The notes below the pieces were generated by a model. It saw only the letters and a list, made by a program, of their open reading frames with translations, made no database searches and was not told the origin of the DNA. Below are positions 1 to 8,462 of a DNA stretch of 13,215 nt, piece by piece. Numbering within the stretch: position 1 is the first letter of the stretch; every line of letters starts with the position of its first letter. The stretch is taken from the NCBI GenBank assembly GCA_034696485.1, contig JAQIWT010000994.1:1-13215 (forward strand), in the 5' to 3' direction. The DNA comes from Isohypsibius dastychi. Taxonomy: Eukaryota > Tardigrada > Eutardigrada > Parachela > Isohypsibiidae. The position numbers were made by a program, and so were the translations under genes.

Positions 1-1948
1 CAGTAAGCCGAATTTGAGCGACTAGGTCGGAAGCTTCTGATTTCGCCGAATCCGAATTTTCAAAATTTAGAAAAAAAGGTTGTGGCCTTAACAAAAGGTT
101 GTTCGGCATATTAAATTAAATAATTAATAAAAGGTTGTGGGAATAACAAATAGTTCTGTGAAAGGTTGTGGGAATAGTGTTTGGGTTAAAAAGGTTGTGC
201 GATTAGCCTCTCCCAAAAGAAATTGAACATGACATTTCTGAAAAAACTTAGCATTGATTAATGGCTGCAATATAACAAGGTAGCGCTTCATTGATTAAAT
301 TGTTTTAAGAGACATAATTTCGCATGACCTTTTGATTTTAATTTTAGCGAGGCATATTTTAATTCAACATAGCTCCACAACAATTTTGGCAAGCAAAAGC
401 GTTGACCAGCTTACCGAAAATACGACGCTTATATTTGTTCAACAAACTGGGGGATGTTGAAAATTATTCTTCATAGATGAGTTGACTAACAAGACATTTT
501 TTGGAAGTGACTGAGAAACCTTTACAAGACTCTTTGCGAATTAAGAAATTTATTCGCAAGACGCAAACCAGATCGACTTTCGTGAACCAAAACACACATT
601 TTATTGATGCAGTTTTAGACATCGTTCAAAATCTATATACTGTAAGTACTCATACTGTAATACACTGTATTGCCCGTGTTTCGAAAGTACAGAATACGAT
701 GGTAAAACAAGAAATTTTCCAGCCACTGACGCTATTTGACCACAAGTTCAATCTCGGCTGACAAAAACACCGTGATTAATTAGACCTACTCCTTCCAGCA
801 CGTTTTATTCACTCGGAAGATTATTGCATTTTTTGCACCTTCGGAAAACAATCTTGACACCTCCAGCATTAATGTGTTTTAAGCGTGTGTTTTATCCCGT
901 CAAATTACTAATAAACATCTGCCTCCATTCTGCCTCTTTTGTTCACAACAATGTCCGGGAAATAAATCTAAAGTGAAGCAAAATGAAAAAGAGTAGAGCC
1001 GCACAAAGGTGCGCATTGTCCGTCCACGAGCTGATTTAGCCAAAAGTAACCACGCAGGTGTGTTGATTAGGCCTGAACATGCAACTGCGATGCCACAAAC
1101 TATGAAATCTTGTCAATCAAAGTCTTCGCTGTGTGCTAGCTGTTGCGAATATTTGGGATGTTTCTATTTTTATACGTGTAAAACACTGTTATTTTAATAC
1201 AGTTAAATCCGTAATTCTTCTATAAACCCAAAAATTCATTTTGTTAAACGTCAGAAACAAATTTGTTTGGAATTAAAGCCAAGGGTGCAACCAGTCAAAA
1301 TCAATCGGTCAAACCGAATCACGGGCGGTTTGCTAAAGTGACTTGATTTAGTAATTCATTATTTAACAAATGAATTTTCCAAACCAGTAAAATATCAAAT
1401 CTACCCAATTTATTCTGACTTCACGCCACAAAGACAAAAGTATAGATTACACTTGATCCAGACTTTTTTCATCATATCACGAAATCTTCCGTCAATTTTT
1501 CTTAAATATTCGAATTTGTAGAGCTTTCGTGTGCATGCATGACTTCCAACCAAAACTCATCCTGGTGGTCAATTCGAGCTACTGGTGTCCCGTTCGAAGA
1601 ACTAAGTTGATAAAAGAAATAAAAGCTCAAGTGACAAAATTTATTTTCTGACACAAGCACCTCAAAGTAAGACGAATATAAAGCACTCAATAACTATATT
1701 TAGTTCTCAAAATAAAGCGTCCACGGTCCGAAGTTCAGTTCAGCTAGTCGATCGCCGAGAGACACGTTAATAACCTCCGACACTTCACTTCTTTGCAACC
1801 ACTCTCCACACAAAAACGAAGAAAAGCAAACAATTGGCCAATCAAATGTATCCAATCATAAATCTAATCCTGCTGTGAAAAACCATATGCTTTTCCGCCA
1901 GTTCATTTCCTTCACAGAAATCCTGGAGATCAGGGTTCGGACATCTTC
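1..1948. other. AT-rich intergenic region without a supported gene
   Basis: No coding model can be supported in this stretch. Open frames exist (for example 501-761 on the plus strand) but show no recognisable domain and no consistent splice partners. The left edge carries the AAAGGTTGT motif cluster, which is listed separately. The last 250 bases upstream of the first gene should hold its promoter and 5' UTR. A TTCAGTTCAG string at 1734-1743 resembles an arthropod-type initiator (TCAGTT), but no well-placed TATA box or downstream element backs it. Confidence 0.55.
75..199 (+). repeat. Cluster of five AAAGGTTGT(G) motifs
   Basis: AAAGGTTGTG or a one-base variant occurs at 75-84, 94-103 (ending in TT), 130-139, 161-170 and 190-199, all in the same orientation. 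Copies three and four share a longer 16-base string, AAAGGTTGTGGGAATA, at 130-145 and 161-176. Start-to-start spacings are 19, 36, 31 and 29 bases. This could be a decayed minisatellite with a unit of about 30 bases, or a cluster of binding sites. The array may continue left of the window. Confidence 0.7.
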
Positions 1949-3817
1949 ATGAAGCACCCCGGGAAAAGAGCTGTTTTGATTATTGTCCTAATAATTGCCT
2001 TCCCTTTTTTGGAATGCACAATTCGCTATTACGGTGGATATTTTATCTACGGCACAGTAAGTCAGATCCCAGTGCAAAGTACTTTGATATCAATCCCATC
2101 AAATTCTTTTCATTTGATCTACTAAAATTCAATTTTATTACACAATGTAGTATTAACTAACCACGTTTTTAAGAATATCCAGACTGCTTAGAAGCTTACA
2201 ATTTTTGTTTCACTCTCAGGGTGACACCTATATCACAGTCTTTCACAATCATGGAGGAAATATATTACCCCATCGAAAATGGATCGTCGAATGCTTGTAA
2301 ATTTAATTACGTCTAAATAACTCTGAAATTCAATCATGTTCAAACAGAGACGGAGAAGCTATGGTCGGAATTCAGTGAGTCCGCGCTATTAATTTACTTG
2401 ACACGCTCGAAATTTTATTATGCTTTTTTGTTACTTTTTTAGAGACTGGACAAATGATTTTGAGGTAATTCTACCGTATCCACGCTTTCTGAATTAAGAT
2501 ATCCTTGTATTTTGTCAACGAATATTTCAGCGTTTGCAAATGATCTACTGCAAGTTCATGTTCTCGAGAAAACCGCCGACTCAAGGACTGTATCCATATT
2601 TTCCAAGGTAGGAACCTTTATTTTCAATATCAAATTGTTTTACAAATACCACACATATTCATCCAGCTGTCACGTCCGGAATTACACCGCGAATTTCTTT
2701 TGCTATGATGCACAGAATTCAAGTGCGACACTCAATACCTTCATCACAGGTACATACCAAGACCAGCTCTTGAAAAGTAAACGTTACTCCACAAAACTTT
2801 GCTATTTTTAGCTTTTGAGGATAACGATTTTCTCTGGCAAGTCCAACGACCGGGACAGGATGATAATCAGCCATTTAAATGCTGCAAAACTCCGGAAGGT
2901 TACTACATCGATTATGTATCCTGTTATTATATGGTAACAACTGAGTAGTTCGAACATCCCGTCTAACTGAATGCGGTGGAATTGCACTGACCTCTCAATT
3001 GTTGGGTTTTCATTCTGATGGATAATATCGAACTTTCTTCCAGCCAACTCATGACATCTATCGCGAATTCTACGATGCTCAAAATCAATTCATCGTTCAA
3101 TGCGCAACAGGTTATATTATGACCGGCATTGCAAAAAAGATCAACCCATACACACAGCTCTACAATATCGACTGGATACAATGTTGCCGACTGGGGTGAG
3201 AACTGATATTACGCCCATAACCATTCCGAATGCAAAAAATTGAATACAAGAATTTATATTCAAAAATGTTGCATTACATAATTCATTTTATCAGTCCGAA
3301 TAATTCTACTTTATTCCTTACAAATACAAGACTCCTTTAAAAATTGACGAGATGTGAATGATCATCTTCAAGAATTTTTTCCTCTCGATGCATTGCAGAA
3401 AATTCGAACAAAGTATACAGAGACCTAACTGTATCAAATTTAATGTATGCTTGAACGCATTCCGAAGTCATTCAAACAGATGAACCTAGTCCGACAGCAA
3501 AATTCAAAATGATACAGATATATTTTCGTTATAGTTTCGGACCACCTGTTGCATTTCCTCCGCCGGTTTCTTTTACCAAAAACGGCGGAATGGTGTACAA
3601 AGCCGGATATTTCTCGCCATCACAGCCAGTTCCTGCTTCATACGAAAGACAATATCGTTCCGTCCAAAAAGACAGCATGGACATTTTAGCATGCAAGCCG
3701 AACAATAATACAGAAGATCTGCTTCACCACAACAGTCACCGCTATCAAAAAATCCAATTCCAGGAATCAGAATTCATGCTCCATGCCAATCCAATTCGCC
3801 GGCGCAAATCCTGCTAA
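1949..3817 (+). CDS. Secreted Cys-rich dermatopontin-like protein, tandem copy 1
   Basis: Nine exons: 1949-2056, 2220-2296, 2348-2374, 2443-2464, 2531-2607, 2667-2749, 2812-2933, 3044-3195, 3535-3817, giving 951 nt and 316 aa. All introns are GT-AG and the frame is continuous. Residues 1 to about 23 form a signal peptide (basic start, then a hydrophobic run VLIIVLIIAFPF), so the product should be secreted. The core has ten cysteines conserved with the second copy, in blocks such as KWIVEC..GEAMVGI, CHVRNY, FKCCKTPEGYYIDYVSC and GYIMTGI....IDWIQCCR. The repeated pattern (hydrophobic-x-C, then G.xM.GI, then WIQCC) recalls the repeats of dermatopontin, an extracellular matrix protein of about 200 aa. 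That assignment is my inference from motif shape. Residues 223-316 are a Pro/Ser/Asn-rich tail ending in a basic RRRKSC, with no family recognised. Exon boundaries are supported by alignment with the copy at 4685-7192; exact start and 5' UTR are less certain. Confidence 0.85.
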
Positions 3818-4684
3818 AATATTTTCAAACGCATTGTTTTCAACCCATTTGGTGACCGTAAAAAAAATTAGCATTAGACCAAATTTTGAGTTTTCCTGTA
3901 CTCCAGTTCTGATTCACGAAATCTCACGAATTTGAAGTTGTTTCGTTCAGCTTAACCAAACTAAATAATAAAACAAACGCTCATTCTAAAAACCAAACGA
4001 TCGTTAGTTGAACAATGCACTATAATTTGATGCAGTGAATTTCAATCAAATTGTGTGATTTAATTCAAATTAATGCTTATTTTAATTTAATGCACATAAA
4101 TTTATTGACTTAAATTCAAGGCTGTCATTGCGGATCACAATAGTAGTGTTCCCATATCGCTGACGTTATTGGCATAGATATTCATCATTTTTCTATCCTC
4201 GTTCGCCGACATCAATTTCCATTTTTTTCAAAATTCCGTGATGTTTATTGAATCAAATATTAAAACTTGAAACTCATTTTTATGAGTTTGGTATTCGAAT
4301 GAATGAAGTTTATGTTCATCATCGCACCGTCTTCCGAGGATTTCAACTCTGTATTCGAAGAACATCCAGACGGATGATAATTCGGTCAAGTAGGCCCTTC
4401 TCCAGAAAAGAACGAAGCTCTTCAAAACCAATTTCAGATGACGCCATTCCGTCAGTTCAACCTAAGAAGAGGCTATGTTTAGGTTAGTGACACGACAAGT
4501 TCTCGTTCTTGAAAATGTGCGAACAGATCGTCAAGTGTATACTTATTTATTGCCACCAAAACCATTCTTTCTTTCTAGCCCGCCAGCTCAATTTACACCA
4601 TATCACAATCATTTCTTTTTTCCGCATTGTCATCTAACCTCAGCGATGTGATCGTCAAAATTATTTCACTCGATATTCGTTCCA
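3818..4684. other. 3' flank of copy 1 and promoter region of copy 2
   Basis: This spacer contains the AATAAA of copy 1 and then very AT-rich DNA at about 4020-4120. That part includes a small inverted repeat, AATTTGAT at 4024-4031 and ATCAAATT at 4045-4052. Open frames around 4228-4487 exist on both strands but none has a domain, signal peptide or splice context that I trust. The final 200 bases before 4685 must contain the start site and 5' UTR of copy 2; no clear TATA box is seen. Confidence 0.45.
3967..3972 (+). terminator. Poly(A) signal AATAAA for copy 1
   Basis: A canonical AATAAA lies 150 bases after the copy 1 stop codon, in an A-rich stretch. It is the first such hexamer downstream and is a plausible 3' end signal. 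Cleavage would fall near 3985-4000. Confidence 0.5.
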
Positions 4685-7192
4685 ATGGGCCGAATGTTCC
4701 AATTCATTTTAACAATATCTGTTTGTGCATTAGTTCGACTTCGGCTTATAACTGGAACTCCACGATACTATGGGACTCAATTACCTTATGGATCGGTAAG
4801 CAGTCTAGAAATACAGTTCAGCCATTGACGCCAAATATTTGTCAGCCAAATATCTGTCAGTTATTAGTTTATAAACAACATGATAACTGGGTATAAAAAC
4901 ATAAAACAATCAAAAATTGGAGCAATAAACCATTTGGTAAACAAGTTTGATTAAAAACAAAATGTGTTCAACCAAAGCCTAACGCGAATCTAGTAGCGTT
5001 AGGCTTTGGTTCATCCATTTTGACGTAGCTATTTAGTATATCACAAAACAATTAAATTAATGTTATCCAGATTCTGAATGACGAATAAAACCGGTTCTTC
5101 ACAATCTGGCATTTATTTACTTCTCATATCGAGCATCTCTTTGACCATAGGGCGACACGATAATCAACGTCTTCAACGCACATGGTGGATCCAATGAGCC
5201 TCACCGGAAATGGATTGTGGAATGCCAAGATGGTGCGCAATAAAAAAACAACTAATATCGAAACGTATTTCAAACAAAACAGATATTAAATCTCGACATT
5301 TTTGAGGGATTTTTATCCGTTCTCACAGGAGAAGCAATGGTTGGACTACAGTAAGTGAAGCTCCATGCTTCATCCAGATATACTGATATAATTTCTTGTT
5401 TTGATTTCGAGGGATTTCAACGAGGACTATTCGGTAAGCAACCAAATCAACAAACGCTTCAATTATTACAGTCTAGGATATTGAGATAGTTCAAAATGGT
5501 GAATTCCAACACAATAAATCTACATGTGAATTCCCTGCTTTTCAGAAAATTTCAGCGATTTGGTGTACATTCTCATTCCCGAATAAGCCACCAACAAACG
5601 GACTTTATCCCTACTATCCACGGTGAAAAAATTCGCATTTTCACTTGAGACTTATATCTGGATTAAATACTTAAATTCTTCTTGCAGATGTCATGTCAGG
5701 GATTACGTGATCGAATTCTACTGCTTTGACAATCGAAGACCGAATGTCACCATGAACACTTTCATGACTGGTCCGTTGAATTATAAGTTACAAAAACCCA
5801 GTGAAATTGATTCAGAAAGAATTCTAAAATACGCATTTCAAATATACATCGATAAAACAAAGAAATAAATAATTATCCATTTCATTAAATCGCAAGAACA
5901 TTCCTGACTTAATATTTGCCAGGCAATCTCGATAATTTTCCAAACAAGGAATGAATCAGAGAGATAATCTGACATTTTCTTGTCAGAAAATATCCTTTTT
6001 TTGGTTATCCTCTAATAATCCAATATTTTCTGACAAGAAAACTGCAATATTTTCAGGTCTCTGGGATAATGAATTTCAATTCTACGTAAATTCGTACGGA
6101 TTCCGCGGCGACCTGCATCAATATTACAAATGTTGCCGCACTCCGAAAGGATATTATATCGATTATGTTTCTTGTTACTACATGTAAATAAATAATCAGC
6201 TACGCTAAGAATACAGCAATAATCTGCCGAGATTTTCAGGCCAACTCATGATCATTTCTTCGAATATTATGACGCGCCCAACTGGTTCCTCGTCAAATGC
6301 AGGTGCGAACAGCGTCTACAGACATTTCGACATCGCATTTTTTTCAGCTGACACCGAAATTTCACGTTTTATTACGCAAAACAATCTTGAAAAATCGCCA
6401 ACTTGTTTGAAGTAAAAGAAAATATAGTGCACTGTTTTTTTCAGCACTGGCTACGTGATGACAGGGATATCCAGAAAAGCGGACCCTTATAAACCAAATG
6501 AACCTCACGTGGAATGGATCCAATGCTGTCGGGTCAGTCATTCAGCACTTTATAAAAAGAAATAATAAATAAATTGAAGAATAAATTGAGATCTCAGTAG
6601 ACGTGATACGTGGTGAATAATTCATACTGTATAGTAAACAATTCGGAAAATTTATCAGCACCGGTAAAACTTAAAAATCTTAAAATCTAAATCAAAAGAT
6701 CAAAATTACGAACGGTTAAAATTACAACGTAATAATCAGCCAACATTTACTGAAAATTAAGGCAATGCCATTTTCTGGAATAGAAAAACCGGTGCACTTT
6801 TCATTTCTGAACATTAAAGCGGAACTAAAATTGAGAAAACAAACTGCGAGGAGACATTTTTTTCGCAGGTTGGCTTCGGATATCCCCGAGTAAATCATCC
6901 ACCTCCAGTAATTCACAGCCAAACCGGAAGACCGACATATTTTGCACGGGGACTCATGCCACCAGCCCCAGTTCCCAGAGCTTATTTATCGCAATACCAG
7001 AAACCGAGGGAATTTTCATGTAGCAGAAACACCACCGAAGAAGACGGGACATGCGACTCTAGATTTTCCGAAAATTTACATCTCCGATACGAAAGCAAGC
7101 CAGTTCCTTATGCGAAAGGCATCAAATACGACTTTCCAAATTCTGAACCTTCCAGAAATTTAATCAATGCTCGACTAAACCGTTTTCCGTAA
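4685..7192 (+). CDS. Secreted Cys-rich dermatopontin-like protein, tandem copy 2
   Basis: Ten exons: 4685-4795, 5151-5232, 5329-5350, 5412-5433, 5546-5622, 5688-5770, 6057-6183, 6240-6302, 6445-6532, 6869-7192, giving 332 aa in continuous frame. It starts with a signal peptide (MGRMFQFILTISVCALV) and matches copy 1 through RYYG, HRKWIVEC, GEAMVG, NGLYPYYPRCHVRDY, TPKGYYIDYVSCYYMPTHD, GYVMTGI and WIQCCR. All ten core cysteines are kept. Residues 226-332 form a Pro-rich, polar tail (HPPPVIH, MPPAPVPRAY) that hardly aligns with the copy 1 tail. Compared with copy 1 there is one extra intron (6303-6444). Introns 2, 7 and 9 sit a few bases away from their counterparts. The donor at 5771 (GTCCGT) is weak but is fixed by frame and by the paralogue. 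An upstream in-frame Met choice is not possible because 4685 opens the signal peptide; the Met at 4694 is an alternative start. Confidence 0.85.
4830..4859 (+). repeat. 15-bp tandem duplication in intron 1 of copy 2
   Basis: GCCAAATATTTGTCA (4830-4844) is followed directly by GCCAAATATCTGTCA (4845-4859). The two units differ at one base. This is most simply a recent slippage duplication inside the first intron. Confidence 0.75.
4958..5022. repeat. Strong inverted repeat (hairpin) in intron 1 of copy 2
   Basis: The arms AACCAAAGCCTAACGC (4970-4985) and GCGTTAGGCTTTGGTT (4996-5011) are perfect 16-bp inverted copies around a 10-base loop. After a short mismatch, the pairing resumes for seven more bases, CAAAATG at 4958-4964 with CATTTTG at 5016-5022. 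The arms are GC-richer than the surrounding intron. Possible readings are a stem-loop RNA inside the intron, a small inverted-repeat transposon remnant or a hairpin-type mutation product. Confidence 0.8.
5975..6041. repeat. 19-bp perfect inverted repeat in intron 6 of copy 2
   Basis: TTTTCTTGTCAGAAAATAT (5975-5993) is the exact inverted copy of 6023-6041, separated by 29 bases. The left arm can also fold on itself (TCTGACA at 5968-5974 with TGTCAGA at 5981-5987). The right arm begins in CAATATTTTC (6021-6030), and the same ten bases recur at 6046-6055 as part of the true splice acceptor, so part of the acceptor region looks duplicated. The intron is 286 nt, against 62 nt for its counterpart in copy 1. 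Confidence 0.75.
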
Positions 7193-7199
7193 AAGCAAA

Positions 7200-7205
7200 A
7201 ATAAA
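7200..7205 (+). terminator. Poly(A) signal AATAAA for copy 2
   Basis: AATAAA lies only eight bases after the copy 2 stop codon, followed by A-rich DNA. If used, the 3' UTR would be very short, roughly 25-40 bases. I see no other canonical hexamer before the neighbouring minus-strand gene. Confidence 0.45.
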
Positions 7206-7392
7206 ATCAAAACAAAGAATGAAACAATTTCCGGTTTAACAGCCGGAAATGGAAACGGAGCGTTCTAATGAAACAAAACCAACAACAACTTTTGAACAAA
7301 ACGTTGGTGCGTTCATGTAAAAAATATTACAAAACTGAGACTGGAATTCACTCGTCAAGAAAAGCTTACCGAAAACGAAATTCGAGGTGATA

Positions 7393-7978
7393 CTACGACG
7401 ATTCCATTTCCTCCAGTTTCCGAACTGGCTTATTCTGCCTCAAATCCTGATCCACTCCACCAACTTCCGTATTTGATCCGGCCTCTTTCGGGTAGACCGA
7501 ATCTAGCGTCTTCGACGTGATATTTAAATCCACAGCAACCGGAAGTCCGACTTTGAATCTTTTGGTAGAAGCATCCAACAGCTCGACATCCGAGACTTCC
7601 CTTTCTGGAGTTAAACCAGCTCTGATTGTCGACTGAATATTTTGGTTTTGGGCATTTAGAGAACAGATTCCACTTTCGTCACGTTGATAATGTTTCTGGA
7701 ACACTTTGTAATTTGGGGTGCCGTTTTCCGGAGTTCGAGACTGAAGGAGTGTGCCATCCGCAAGCTGAGCAGCTTCAAGAATAAAACACACATAGTTATA
7801 ATTCATATAGAATAATCAGCTTTGGTTTTGTAATAAACGCAGACATACCAGCTTCCGGACGCAATAAAGGCACAAATTCAACACGAGTATAAGATGATTT
7901 CTGGGAGACGTTCACTGATTCTCCATGGGCATCGTTCCGCAGCCGTTTCGCCCAATCGTTTGGGCCATCAAATTCCAT
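7393..7978 (-). CDS. Unrecognised hydrophilic protein, two exons
   Basis: Exon 1 runs from 7978 to 7849 and exon 2 from 7772 to 7393 (TAG), joined across a 76-nt intron with donor GTATGT and acceptor TTGAAG, giving 169 aa. The start ATG has a good context (gaaaATGG). The protein starts MEFDGPNDWAKRLRND and is polar throughout, with no signal peptide, membrane segment or clear domain. It has several Thr-Pro sites (RTPENGTPNYKVF, LTPERE) that would suit proline-directed kinases, and an acidic/basic C-terminus (PVRKLEEMESS). A nuclear or cytosolic adaptor is possible but is only a guess. It is transcribed divergently from the RCCD1-type gene, with 484 bases between the two start codons. The frame is open across the splice and the codon phase fits exactly. 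No poly(A) hexamer was seen downstream, so further 3' sequence is possible. Confidence 0.6.
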
Positions 7979-8462
7979 TTTCCAGACTCGCTATACATGT
8001 AGTTCTAAAATAAAGCAGGTTATATATCTCTGAAGGAAGGTCTTCGATTGAAATCTCAATTGAAATTTTCAAAATATTTAAATGTACATACAACTGAATT
8101 ACCGATGTTCTGGGGGTACACCACCACCTAAATTTAATTACCCGAGCTTCATCGATACAGGAACCGCAACATAAGCATAACAGATTCAATTTCAAATCAT
8201 CTCAAAACCAACGTTGGCTGCTTGTACGATCATGGTGATCAAACCAGATATTAAGGAAACCCAACTCAATTTTACCGCGAGTTTCATTTCAGAAAATCCA
8301 GTTTTGGATTTCGCTGATTGATTTGCTGTGTGGGTAACAGGGTACTATTCGTTGACGACTATGGTAACGGAGTCTACCAGCACAGCTGTGTTTGTTGTCG
8401 TTTTTCAGATCACTTCGCGTTTTGATTTTGCTGAATTATCTCTTGACGAACACCGGTTCAGA
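7979..8462. promoter_or_regulatory. Divergent intergenic region, likely shared promoter
   Basis: This 484-base spacer lies between the start codons of two genes that point away from each other, so it must contain both promoters and 5' UTRs. It is AT-rich and no TATA box or recognised factor site stands out. A pyrimidine stretch ending TTTTTCAG at 8401-8408 and a possible donor GTAACG at 8364 leave open a short 5' intron, or an N-terminal extension in frame with the plus-strand gene. Confidence 0.4.

Noticed and set aside
501-761. 86-codon open frame on the plus strand, with GTAAGT inside it at about 643
   Set aside because: It starts with TTG rather than ATG, matches no family I know, and has no convincing partner exon. 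It may be a decayed fragment, but there is too little to call a gene.
1009-1197. 62-codon plus-strand frame with several Cys
   Set aside because: It has no splice context, domain or signal peptide, and its length is within what chance allows.
1734-1766. Initiator plus downstream promoter element for copy 1
   Set aside because: The TCAGTT and AGACACG strings exist, but their spacing does not fit the usual initiator-to-DPE distance, so I list it only as a remark.
4228-4487. Overlapping open frames on both strands between the two secreted-protein genes, considered as a third degenerate copy
   Set aside because: None of the conserved cysteine blocks (WIQCC, GYYIDYVSC, KWIVEC) is found, so there is no evidence of a third copy.
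7393-7772. TPNYKVFQKHY in the unknown protein as an MRE11-binding motif of a nibrin-like protein
   Set aside because: The resemblance is a few residues only, and the protein has no FHA or BRCT domain.
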